A stretch of 5,345 nt of DNA, from assembly GCA_003491635.1 (NCBI GenBank), contig DNCG01000051.1:1-5345 (forward strand), in the 5' to 3' direction. Below are positions 1 to 5,257 of the stretch, piece by piece. The position numbers and the translations under genes are program-made. Position 1 is the stretch's first letter; each line of letters starts with the position of its first letter. Below the pieces are notes generated by a model. It did not search any database, was not told the DNA's origin, and saw only the letters and a list, made by a program, of their open reading frames with translations. The stretch is from Actinomycetota bacterium. GTDB taxonomy: Bacteria; Actinomycetota; Aquicultoria; Subteraquimicrobiales; UBA9087.

Positions 1-2
1 TC

Positions 3-1460
3 AAAGCCAGCTTGGGCGCGTTCTAATTCTTTCAGATTCTCTGTTTCCAGGTAGCCTCCTTCCGGCTCCGTTTCCGCGAGAGTCAGGGGCCTGGTTGGAG
101 GGGCGATTAAGTCGGTGGCCTCTCCAAGGGCAATCGTTTTTATCCAAGGTATTTGCTCGAGTTTTGCATATAGGGCTTGCAGTAGTTCCAGATTGGGGTC
201 CCAGGATACATCGTCCGGGGACATAACCGCGATTTTCTGCTCACCTGCCCGGGTGAGATAGATCTCGGTGAGGGCTCCCAGCAGTCTCTGGCTGGTGGCT
301 TCGGCATCCTGATCCTCGGTCAAGATTTGTGTGAGAAAATTATCGGCGAAGAAGACCGTCAAACGGTTGTTTTCGGCATCCTGAACTCGATGGGGCATGT
401 AGATGTCCCCCTCTGTTTCGGGGACGGTCAGGAAGATGTTTTCTTTCAGTATCGTGTATTTGACCTGGTTCTGGGTGAGATAGGAGAGAGCCTTCGAATT
501 TAAAGTGAGGTTAGGCGGGTAAAGACCCCCTGGCTCAGGGAGGTTAAAGATTTTAGCGACGACTTCCTTCCCTTTTTTGATTTGAACCAGTCCATCTCGG
601 TCCCAGCCTTGGTTGGCGAGGGTGGCGAGGGAGGGGTAGGCATAGGGGGCCGGGATTAGTTCAATTTGGCCGTTCTTTATCACTTTCTCAAATCTTTTTA
701 AGAGCTCGGCTGCATCTTGGGCCTGCTTGGACTCCTCCGGTATTTTTTTAACCTTTCCTCCCACCAAAATCTCATAGCCGTCGCTCGTGTCCTGAATCTG
801 CTGAAGGAGAAGCGGGGTGAAATTCATATTTACCTGAATGTTGGGGTGTTGGCTTAGGGCGATGATGTGCTGAAAATAGGGCTCCGGGTTCTGGGGATCT
901 AGACTGCAGTGATCTTGAATATCTTGATCCAGGAATATGCGCTGTGGGTTGAAGTGCGCTCTGTCGTGAAGGTTCCAGACGATTGCCATCAGCAAAGGGG
1001 ATGATATTTTTGGGCTCATCACGCACAGGGCCGATTTTTGCTCCAGAATGGTTTGTCCTTCTTGGGTTACAGTTGCCAGGACTTGGTAGGCGCCGTCCTC
1101 GAGATCAGGGATTTCCTTTTTGATCTTGAACTCTGTTTTCCCCGCCGGAAGTGAGGAACGGGACCATGTCTGTCTGAGGAGAGGCTTGCTCTCTTGCTCG
1201 GAGGAGGGTTGGGTTTGGTTTGGGAGACTAAGTCGGCCATCTATAGACAATGTTACCCTAACGTTCTTCATGGATTCGGGCGAGTCGTTGCTCAAGGTGA
1301 GGGTGGCGGTGAGCTCTTCCCCGCTCGCGTAAAAGGGCTTGCCAAAGGAGAGGCGCAGAGAGAGAGAAGATTGAGCAGTGCAAAAGATTGGGCCAGGGAG
1401 GGCGAAGGCCACCAAGATTAATATGAGCAAAGAGAAGATGGGGATGTATTTCGAGCTCAC
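3..1460 (-). CDS. Secreted GH57-like protein, probably catalytically inactive; C-terminus beyond left edge
   Basis: The frame is open without a stop from a GTG at 1460 down to the window edge, giving 486 codons; the end of the gene is missing. GGAGG lies 5 bases before the GTG, which fixes the start. Residues 1-29 form a signal peptide (basic start, hydrophobic core, small residues before QS), so the protein is exported. Residues about 31-150 look like a beta-sandwich domain. From about 158 the protein resembles the glycoside hydrolase 57 fold: W162-N-L-H165 at the HQP region, GQIE at 264-267, a YPPN motif ending at Asn317, and a segment at 411-440 resembling the DGEN/ALY region. Active relatives carry the nucleophile Glu at the WPxE position (here Asn317) and an Asp in DGEN (here Ser414). 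The fold assignment is fairly secure. Loss of hydrolysis and a binding or structural role are inferences. The substrate is unknown. Confidence 0.8.
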   Translation of the reverse strand, partial: MSSKYIPIFSLLILILVAFALPGPIFCTAQSSLSLRLSFGKPFYASGEELTATLTLSNDSPESMKNVRVTLSIDGRLSLPNQTQPSSEQESKPLLRQTWSRSSLPAGKTEFKIKKEIPDLEDGAYQVLATVTQEGQTILEQKSALCVMSPKISSPLLMAIVWNLHDRAHFNPQRIFLDQDIQDHCSLDPQNPEPYFQHIIALSQHPNIQVNMNFTPLLLQQIQDTSDGYEILVGGKVKKIPEESKQAQDAAELLKRFEKVIKNGQIELIPAPYAYPSLATLANQGWDRDGLVQIKKGKEVVAKIFNLPEPGGLYPPNLTLNSKALSYLTQNQVKYTILKENIFLTVPETEGDIYMPHRVQDAENNRLTVFFADNFLTQILTEDQDAEATSQRLLGALTEIYLTRAGEQKIAVMSPDDVSWDPNLELLQALYAKLEQIPWIKTIALGEATDLIAPPTRPLTLAETEPEGGYLETENLKELERAQAGF

Positions 1461-1486
1461 TCCAGCCTCCGGATAAGAAGTGCTAT

Positions 1487-1515
1487 TTGACTAAATTTCT
1501 ACGGGTGGGATTAAA
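1487..1515 (+). promoter_or_regulatory. Possible sigma-70 promoter upstream of the lipoprotein gene
   Basis: TTGACT at 1487-1492 matches the -35 consensus at five of six positions. An A/T-rich stretch (ATTAAAAAT, 1510-1518) lies 17 to 19 bases downstream but is a poor -10 box. The site reads toward the orphan frame at 1495-1695 and the lipoprotein gene. A small hairpin, GGATT-AAA-AATCC (1508-1520), overlaps it. Confidence 0.25.
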
Positions 1516-1695
1516 AATCCTTTAAGGGGGGTTTCCGCAGAGGACTGTTTCTCTCTAGTCCCCTTTGGCCAGCCCCGTATAGCCGATGGTGAGGAGGCGG
1601 AGCAGATCATTGATAGGCTCTCCAGGATATCGGGCGAATTTGGGACGACAGTAGAGATGGAACAGGGCAAGGGCAGACTGGTATTGAGCGATTGA
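1495..1695 (+). pseudogene. Orphan coding-like frame without a start codon; possible gene remnant
   Basis: After a TAA at 1492-1494 this frame stays open to the TGA at 1693-1695, 66 codons before the stop. From about 1531 it reads like real protein: GEEAEQIIDRLSRISGEFG is followed by TTVEMEQGKGRLVLSD. There is no ATG, GTG or TTG before the ATG at 1657, which would leave only 12 residues. AGGGGGG at 1525-1530 resembles a ribosome site but is not followed by a start codon. I do not recognise the family. The GKG near the end faintly recalls the tail of a histidine-kinase ATPase domain, but that is not enough to name it. It may be the 3' end of a gene whose front was lost by deletion, or a chance open frame. 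The next gene begins 56 bases after its stop. Confidence 0.3.
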
Positions 1696-1750
1696 AGTGT
1701 TTAAAGGAAACCCCCGTCTCGTGACGAAAATAAAGGGTGAGGTGATAAGG

Positions 1751-2479
1751 TTGATCCGAAGCAAGCTCGCCGCAGTAGTCTTTTTACTGATCGCCATTTT
1801 AGTCCTTCCGGGCTGCATCGCTCTTGCCATCGATACCGAGATAAACCCCGATGGGTCCGGCACCCGCAAGATGGATGTGGCCATCGAGGAAACCCTCGAT
1901 GAGTTGCTCAAGACCGCCGCTATTCAGCAGGGTGAGCCGACTTTTGAGGAGCAGATGAAGAAGAGTGCGCCGAAGGGCAGCAAGTTTGATACCTATACGG
2001 AAGAGGGCAAGGTTCACTACGCGGTCAGTTTCAAATTTGAGAATGTCCGGGAACTGAGGAAATTGAGCGAGGCAACGAGCAGGGGTACCCAGGGTCTCAA
2101 AACGAGTGGGATAAGGTTGACCAAGAAGGAGCGCATTCTTTTCGCTACTTATGATTTTAGTGAGAAGATACCCGCCTCGACTGCGAAGGTAAGCCCAGAG
2201 CAGGAAAAGCTAGCCAAGGCCATTTCCCTGACCTATAAGCTCGCTCTGCCTGGGAGAATCATCAAGTCCAATGCGGATGAGATCGAGGAAAATTCCGCGA
2301 CCTGGCGCATAAGTGCTCTCAAGGGGGGAGAGGTCCGGGCGAGCTCTCGATATATCCGATGGTGGGTGGTTGGGGTGGTTGCCCTCCTTCTGTTGCTAAT
2401 CGTGGTGGCTGGGGTCTTCGCGGCCCTTCAAGCAATTTCGAGGAGAAGGGCGAGTTGCTCAAGTCCTACCGGAGAATAG
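1751..2479 (+). CDS. LppM-domain lipoprotein with C-terminal transmembrane anchor
   Basis: I chose the TTG at 1751 because GAGGTGAT (1739-1746), a full match to the anti-Shine-Dalgarno sequence, lies at the right distance. GTG codons at 1697, 1721 and 1742 are in frame but have weaker or badly spaced sites. From the TTG the protein has 242 residues. MIRSK, a hydrophobic core and the lipobox LPGC (19-22) form a lipoprotein signal peptide, so Cys22 should be lipidated and the protein displayed outside the membrane. Residues about 25-200 fit the LppM domain (formerly DUF3153): INPDGSGT near the start and the closing ATWRI...GGEVRASS stretch are typical. A second hydrophobic segment (204-227, WWVVGVVALLLLLIVV) and a basic tail follow, giving two anchors. 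In mycobacteria LppM is a surface lipoprotein linked to phagosome control; the role here is unknown. The 3' end overlaps the DUF72 remnant by 14 bases on the opposite strand. Confidence 0.8.
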   Translation: MIRSKLAAVVFLLIAILVLPGCIALAIDTEINPDGSGTRKMDVAIEETLDELLKTAAIQQGEPTFEEQMKKSAPKGSKFDTYTEEGKVHYAVSFKFENVRELRKLSEATSRGTQGLKTSGIRLTKKERILFATYDFSEKIPASTAKVSPEQEKLAKAISLTYKLALPGRIIKSNADEIEENSATWRISALKGGEVRASSRYIRWWVVGVVALLLLLIVVAGVFAALQAISRRRASCSSPTGE

Positions 2480-2669
2480 ATTTTTGAATCTCAGGGCATC
2501 CATTATCGATGTTTTCCGCCGTGGGTCTGAAACTGGGTGGACACTGAAACAGGATGACCTTTGCCCCCAGCGCTTTAGCGACTTCAAAGTGCGCGTGGTA
2601 TGCCCTCTTTGCCATCGGAAAGCCACAACAGCCGATTTTTAAGGCCATTTTGCCCATCACCGCTTTCAT
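2466..2669 (-). pseudogene. DUF72 (YecE-like) gene remnant with internal deletion
   Basis: The 67-residue frame opens with MALKIGCCGFPMAKRAY, which is the N-terminus of DUF72 proteins (ATG at 2648; in-frame ATGs also at 2669 and 2657). It then runs straight into EVAKALGAKVILFQCPPSF and RPTAENIDN, a segment that in intact relatives lies roughly 80 residues further on. The intervening part, with the family's VEVQQTFYQPP-like stretch, is absent. After ENIDN the reading loses family resemblance and stops at 2466, so the last 100 or so residues are also missing. Intact members are about 240-260 residues with a TIM-barrel-like fold and no well-defined function, so this product cannot fold normally. 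The joint falls at Phe-Glu-Val, where both segments would share an E-V, which suggests deletion between short repeats. TATAAT on the minus strand (2673-2668) may be its old promoter. Assignment rests on recalled family sequence. Confidence 0.7.
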
Positions 2670-2681
2670 TATATCTCAAGC

Positions 2682-2690
2682 TGGTATAAA
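2682..2690 (+). promoter_or_regulatory. Extended -10 promoter for the RAM-domain gene
   Basis: TGG-TATAAA is an extended -10 box. No good -35 box lies at the usual spacing. It would give a leader of about 30 bases before the ATG at 2726. On the opposite strand TATAAT at 2673-2668 may drive the DUF72 remnant, so the two would be back to back. Confidence 0.45.
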
Positions 2691-2725
2691 ATTAATTTGT
2701 AGATCTCGATGGGGAGGTGAGTTGG

Positions 2726-2959
2726 ATGGTCAGAGCATATGTGCTGGTAACGGCAGAGGCCGGGAGAGCGGGAGACGTGGTGAAGAATGTCTCCGGGGTT
2801 GCCGGGGTGAAGTCCGTCCACGCCGTCACTGGGCCATACGATGCCATCGCTTTCGTCGAGGCATCCGACTTCAACGCCATCGGAGAATTAGTTGTAGCAA
2901 AGATCCAGAAAATCGAGGGAGTTTCCCGCACTCTCACCTGCATCGTCGTTGAGCTTTAA
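2726..2959 (+). CDS. Stand-alone Lrp/AsnC ligand-binding (RAM) domain protein
   Basis: The ATG at 2726 is preceded by GGGAGGTGA (2712-2720), ideally spaced. A GTG at 2717 lies inside that site and is unlikely as a start. The 77-residue product is a single alpha-beta domain of the Lrp/AsnC ligand-binding family: strand VRAYVLVTA, helix to about 24, the strand and turn GVKSVHAVTGPYDAIAFVE (27-45), a second helix (about 48-63) and a final strand (TLTCIVVEL). The G-x-Y-D motif at 36-39 is characteristic. There is no helix-turn-helix, so it cannot bind DNA in the Lrp manner. Such single-domain forms assemble into rings that bind amino acids or other small ligands, and may partner full-length Lrp proteins. 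The gene has its own extended -10 promoter and a separate promoter follows it, so it is probably monocistronic. Its ligand is not evident from the neighbours. Confidence 0.88.
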   Translation: MVRAYVLVTAEAGRAGDVVKNVSGVAGVKSVHAVTGPYDAIAFVEASDFNAIGELVVAKIQKIEGVSRTLTCIVVEL

Positions 2960-2979
2960 GAGAAAACCACGGCTGTTTG

Positions 2980-2988
2980 TGCTATAAT
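2980..2988 (+). promoter_or_regulatory. Extended -10 promoter for the DUF2892 gene
   Basis: TGC-TATAAT is a perfect extended -10 box 21 bases after the RAM gene stop. The -35 region has no good match. The leader to the GTG at 3051 would be about 55 bases and carries TTGGGA (3002-3007) and TCCCAA (3032-3037), which could pair next to the ribosome site. Confidence 0.6.
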
Positions 2989-3050
2989 TAAAGAGAGGGG
3001 ATTGGGAGACGGAGCGGTTGTGCTGAGACTATCCCAAGGAGGCGATGAAG

Positions 3051-3281
3051 GTGTCTCGCAACGTAGGGGTGGTTGACAGGGCGCTGAGAGCTATCCTGGG
3101 AATCCTTGTGATCGGCTACGTGGCTTTAAACTATGTAACGCTCGCTCCATTTTGGACGGTGATCTTGGGAATAGTTGGCCTCTTCCTTTTGATCACGGGG
3201 ATTGTTGGTTTTTGTCCGCTCTACGCTCTGCTCAAGATCGATTCGTTGGAGTTCAAATTCCGCCGACATAAGGTAGCTTGA
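3051..3281 (+). CDS. Small DUF2892 (YgaP-type) inner-membrane protein
   Basis: The 76-residue product starts with SRNVGVVDRALR, which matches the N-G-DR-R opening of DUF2892 proteins, and carries two membrane spans (about 12-30 and 33-53). It then reads GFCPLYALLKID (53-64), the family's signature with its Cys-Pro. The family is of unknown biochemical function. In some bacteria the domain is fused to rhodanese, as in YgaP, which ties it loosely to sulfur transfer, but there is no rhodanese gene in view here. AAGGAGG at 3036-3042 is 8 bases before GTG 3051 and only 2 bases before the in-frame ATG at 3045, so the GTG is preferred; starting at the ATG would add two residues. It has its own promoter and converges on ppcA with a 57-base gap in which I see no terminator hairpin. 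Confidence 0.88.
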   Translation: MSRNVGVVDRALRAILGILVIGYVALNYVTLAPFWTVILGIVGLFLLITGIVGFCPLYALLKIDSLEFKFRRHKVA

Positions 3282-3338
3282 ATTGAAGCACCAATCGTGG
3301 CAAAAGATCCTACTCCAGCGTGGCCGCTTCCGATTTGA

Positions 3339-4952
3339 TTAACCCAGTCCCCCCCTCATCTTTCCCAATTTGAGCATCCACTCTTTGACCAGGTCATATT
3401 CGGTTCTTTCGTCGCTTAATATTTCCTTACCTTCCAGCCCAACGATGTTCTTGAGCATTGGCTTCATCGTTTCCAGGATGGTCGCGTAAAATCTATCCTC
3501 TTTGGATTGAGGCCCCGGTGTGATGCCCGTGTTTTCCCGGATGAATTTTAGGTCCTCGTCCGCCTGGGAGATGACGGAGGCCGGAAGGAATTCGCTCGCA
3601 TTCTTCAGGTTCACGAAGCGGCAGGCGAAGCTCATATCCGCCTTCAGCCCCACGTAGTAGTCGAGGAATTTTCTCAAAGCGCTTTCTCCGTATCTCTCCC
3701 TGACCTCTTCGATACCTCTCCCCGTGCCGATTATCTCCGGGGGTAGTCCGATGTTGTAAAGAGCGGCTGTGTAGGAGATGGCCCTTGGAAGCTCGGCGGC
3801 CTTCTTCGGCTGCAGTTTCCGGAGTTCCTTGGCCAAATCGCTGTCTGTGATCAGATCGGCCAGCTCTCTGGGATGGGGCAGGTCGCGGGCGTAACCCACT
3901 TCACTTATCCGAGCCAGGCGATCCCGTTGTTGCGGGATGAGGTCAGATATCTTGCACATCGGTTCGATCATGGCTTGAAAGGACCACAGGTAGTGCTTAA
4001 CGAAGATGCCGATGATGTTCAGGAGCAGGCTCTGGGTTTCATCGTCCAATCGCGAGGGAGACGTGGATGGTAGCCTTTCCTTTAAAGTCGCTGCCAGCCT
4101 CCGCGTTTTGTCGTAGCCGTGGTCGTATCTCATGGCCGATTGGACGGTTAGTGTCCTTGTGCCGCCGTACTCTCTCAGGGTGTTTTCCACGTTCTCTAGG
4201 GTGAAGTGTCCCCTGAAGGGTAGGGTTCCTCCCCCCACGATGGGGGCGATCGCGACGCCGGTTTTCTCCTGGATTCGATGGCCTTGGGCGAGGGCTATCT
4301 TGTTTGCGAGGATCGCCGGAACCATTCCATACGAGAGGGCGAGATCCGAGCGTCCCAACATGAAGCGAAGTCTCTCCGTGGTGAGCCCCATATCTCGGCA
4401 TCCGGCCAGATAGCTTCCGAGAATGGATTCCACCTCAAGGATCTGGGGAATCGTTTCCACGAGGGGGATCAGTTGAATTGTGTTGGGGTCCTTGCTCAGT
4501 CCGAATTCTTTGTGAGCCAGGTTGATGATGTCAATTACCCTCTCTCGTACCGAGAGGAGTTCTTCGGTTCCGGTGCACATGGGTAGGATGACCTCGCGGA
4601 CGGCGTAGGTTTGGGATTGTTTCCAAGCGTGGTAGTTGGATTCCACGATGGACATCAAGGCCATCAGTTGCCTGAATACCCCCTCCTCTCTTCCGCTAGG
4701 GATCCGGGGGGTGACGAAGATCTCCCTTCCCGGGATTATCCCCTTGCTCAACAGCCCCAGAACTATCTGGGAGGTCTGGAGGTAGGGGGTTAGTTTACCC
4801 TCGAAGTCGACCATGGCCTCTTCTAGACCCAGCCCTTCCGGGGGCGGTGTGAGGGAGAAGATGGCCTCCTGGGGTTCTTCCTGAACGGGGACGTACCTGC
4901 AGGCGTCCGGGTGTTGAGTCATCAAGGTGGAGGGAATCTTCAAATTTTCCAT
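3339..4952 (-). CDS. ppcA: Phosphoenolpyruvate carboxylase, archaeal type
   Basis: This enzyme adds bicarbonate to phosphoenolpyruvate to give oxaloacetate and phosphate in the cytoplasm, feeding the citric-acid cycle and aspartate-family synthesis. At 537 residues it is complete and of the short archaeal class; the ordinary bacterial enzyme is about 900 residues and has different sequence. Visible family motifs are STLMTQHPD (8-16), DFEGKLTPY (49-57), TPRIPSG (81-87), QLIPLVET (160-167), MLGRSDLALSYG (198-209), GGGTLPFRGH (240-249) with the active-site loop arginine, TVQSAMRYD (269-277) and GTGRG (409-413). None is disrupted. The ATG at 4952 has AAGGAG six bases upstream. The archaeal enzymes are generally not activated by acetyl-CoA. 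The gene stands alone: nothing follows it on its strand, and it converges on the DUF2892 gene. Occurrence in a bacterium suggests ancient or lateral acquisition. Confidence 0.95.
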   Translation of the reverse strand: MENLKIPSTLMTQHPDACRYVPVQEEPQEAIFSLTPPPEGLGLEEAMVDFEGKLTPYLQTSQIVLGLLSKGIIPGREIFVTPRIPSGREEGVFRQLMALMSIVESNYHAWKQSQTYAVREVILPMCTGTEELLSVRERVIDIINLAHKEFGLSKDPNTIQLIPLVETIPQILEVESILGSYLAGCRDMGLTTERLRFMLGRSDLALSYGMVPAILANKIALAQGHRIQEKTGVAIAPIVGGGTLPFRGHFTLENVENTLREYGGTRTLTVQSAMRYDHGYDKTRRLAATLKERLPSTSPSRLDDETQSLLLNIIGIFVKHYLWSFQAMIEPMCKISDLIPQQRDRLARISEVGYARDLPHPRELADLITDSDLAKELRKLQPKKAAELPRAISYTAALYNIGLPPEIIGTGRGIEEVRERYGESALRKFLDYYVGLKADMSFACRFVNLKNASEFLPASVISQADEDLKFIRENTGITPGPQSKEDRFYATILETMKPMLKNIVGLEGKEILSDERTEYDLVKEWMLKLGKMRGGLG

Positions 4953-5025
4953 GGTTTGCTCCTTGCTTGAGCTATCCGATTGGGTCTTTTACGGCGAGAA
5001 CCGTCCACAATAATCGCCTGTGCTC

Positions 5026-5036
5026 ATTATATACCA
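5026..5036 (-). promoter_or_regulatory. Promoter of ppcA (extended -10)
   Basis: Read on the minus strand, TGG at 5036-5034 runs into TATATAAT (5033-5026), offering TATATA or TATAAT as the -10 box, the first with a TGN extension. The leader to the ATG at 4952 would be roughly 65-70 bases. The sequence at the -35 position (about 5049-5054) reads AAAACT, a poor match. The MITE-like element starts at 5063, right behind it. Confidence 0.5.
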
Positions 5037-5054
5037 TGCCCCGCCATAAGTTTT

Positions 5055-5062
5055 AGCTTTGA
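5055..5062. repeat. Left copy of 8-bp target-site duplication
   Basis: AGCTTTGA abuts the left inverted repeat of the MITE-like element. It matches the right copy at 7 of 8 bases. Confidence 0.55.
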
Positions 5063-5102
5063 GGTTCTTCTCCCTTTTTAGTGGATAAACTTTTAATCTT
5101 GT

Positions 5103-5117
5103 TCTTTTCTCAAAAGA
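5103..5117. repeat. Small AT-rich hairpin in the MITE
   Basis: TCTTTT and AAAAGA form a 6-bp stem with the loop CTC. It has no clear function and is one of four hairpins inside the element. Confidence 0.4.
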
Positions 5118-5130
5118 GTTGCACATAGAA

Positions 5131-5173
5131 GGGTTCGAGGGTTCAAGTGTTTTTCACTTGACCTCTTGACCCC
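5131..5173. repeat. Long imperfect hairpin in the MITE
   Basis: GGGTTCGAGGGTTCAAGTG (5131-5149) and CACTTGACCTCTTGACCCC (5155-5173) form a 19-position stem around TTTTT: 15 Watson-Crick pairs, two G-T pairs and two mismatches. The inner seven pairs (TCAAGTG/CACTTGA) are perfect. The T run is in the loop, not after the stem, so this is not a terminator. It resembles a repetitive palindromic unit. Confidence 0.7.
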
Positions 5174-5182
5174 TAGAATCCC

Positions 5183-5222
5183 GCCTGCCAACGCCTGAAG
5201 CCGTAGGCAATGGCGGGCAGGC
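5183..5222. repeat. GC-rich nested hairpin in the MITE
   Basis: GCCTGCC (5183-5189) pairs with GGCAGGC (5216-5222); inside, GCCT (5193-5196) pairs with AGGC (5205-5208). It is much more GC-rich than the rest of the element, which suggests a separate repeat unit nested within it. Confidence 0.6.
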
Positions 5223-5228
5223 CTGAAT

Positions 5229-5246
5229 CCTAAAGTTCTCTTTAGG
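5229..5246. repeat. Perfect 7-bp hairpin in the MITE
   Basis: CCTAAAG and CTTTAGG flank a TTCT loop. No T run follows on either strand, so a terminator role is doubtful. Confidence 0.6.
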
Positions 5247-5257
5247 CTTCATCGCAC

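Noticed and set aside
342..344. Asp373 (in FFADN) as the surviving GH57 catalytic acid
   Set aside because: It fits a FRDxxLSD-like structural motif and is only 56 residues after Asn317; the catalytic Asp position better matches Ser414.
772..1026. Minus-strand 84-residue open frame
   Set aside because: It is a shadow in another frame of the GH57-like gene, whose frame is continuous through this region.
1120..1421. Two overlapping plus-strand open frames with ATG starts
   Set aside because: They lie opposite the GH57-like coding sequence, show low-complexity translations and lack ribosome sites.
1555..2017. Minus-strand open frames opposite the lipoprotein gene
   Set aside because: The plus-strand frame has a lipobox, LppM features and a ribosome site; these are antisense shadows.
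2554..2952. Open frames overlapping the RAM gene on both strands
   Set aside because: The translations are arginine-rich or featureless; the RAM frame has the family motif and a strong ribosome site.
3282..3338. Bidirectional terminator between DUF2892 and ppcA
   Set aside because: Only 3-4 bp stems (for example AGCG/CGCT) and no T run are visible.
3873..4793. Several open frames of 60-120 codons inside ppcA on both strands
   Set aside because: All lie within the complete ppcA reading frame and resemble nothing known.
5131..5141. GGTTCGAGG resembling a tRNA T-loop
   Set aside because: No acceptor, D or anticodon arm is present; it belongs to the long hairpin.
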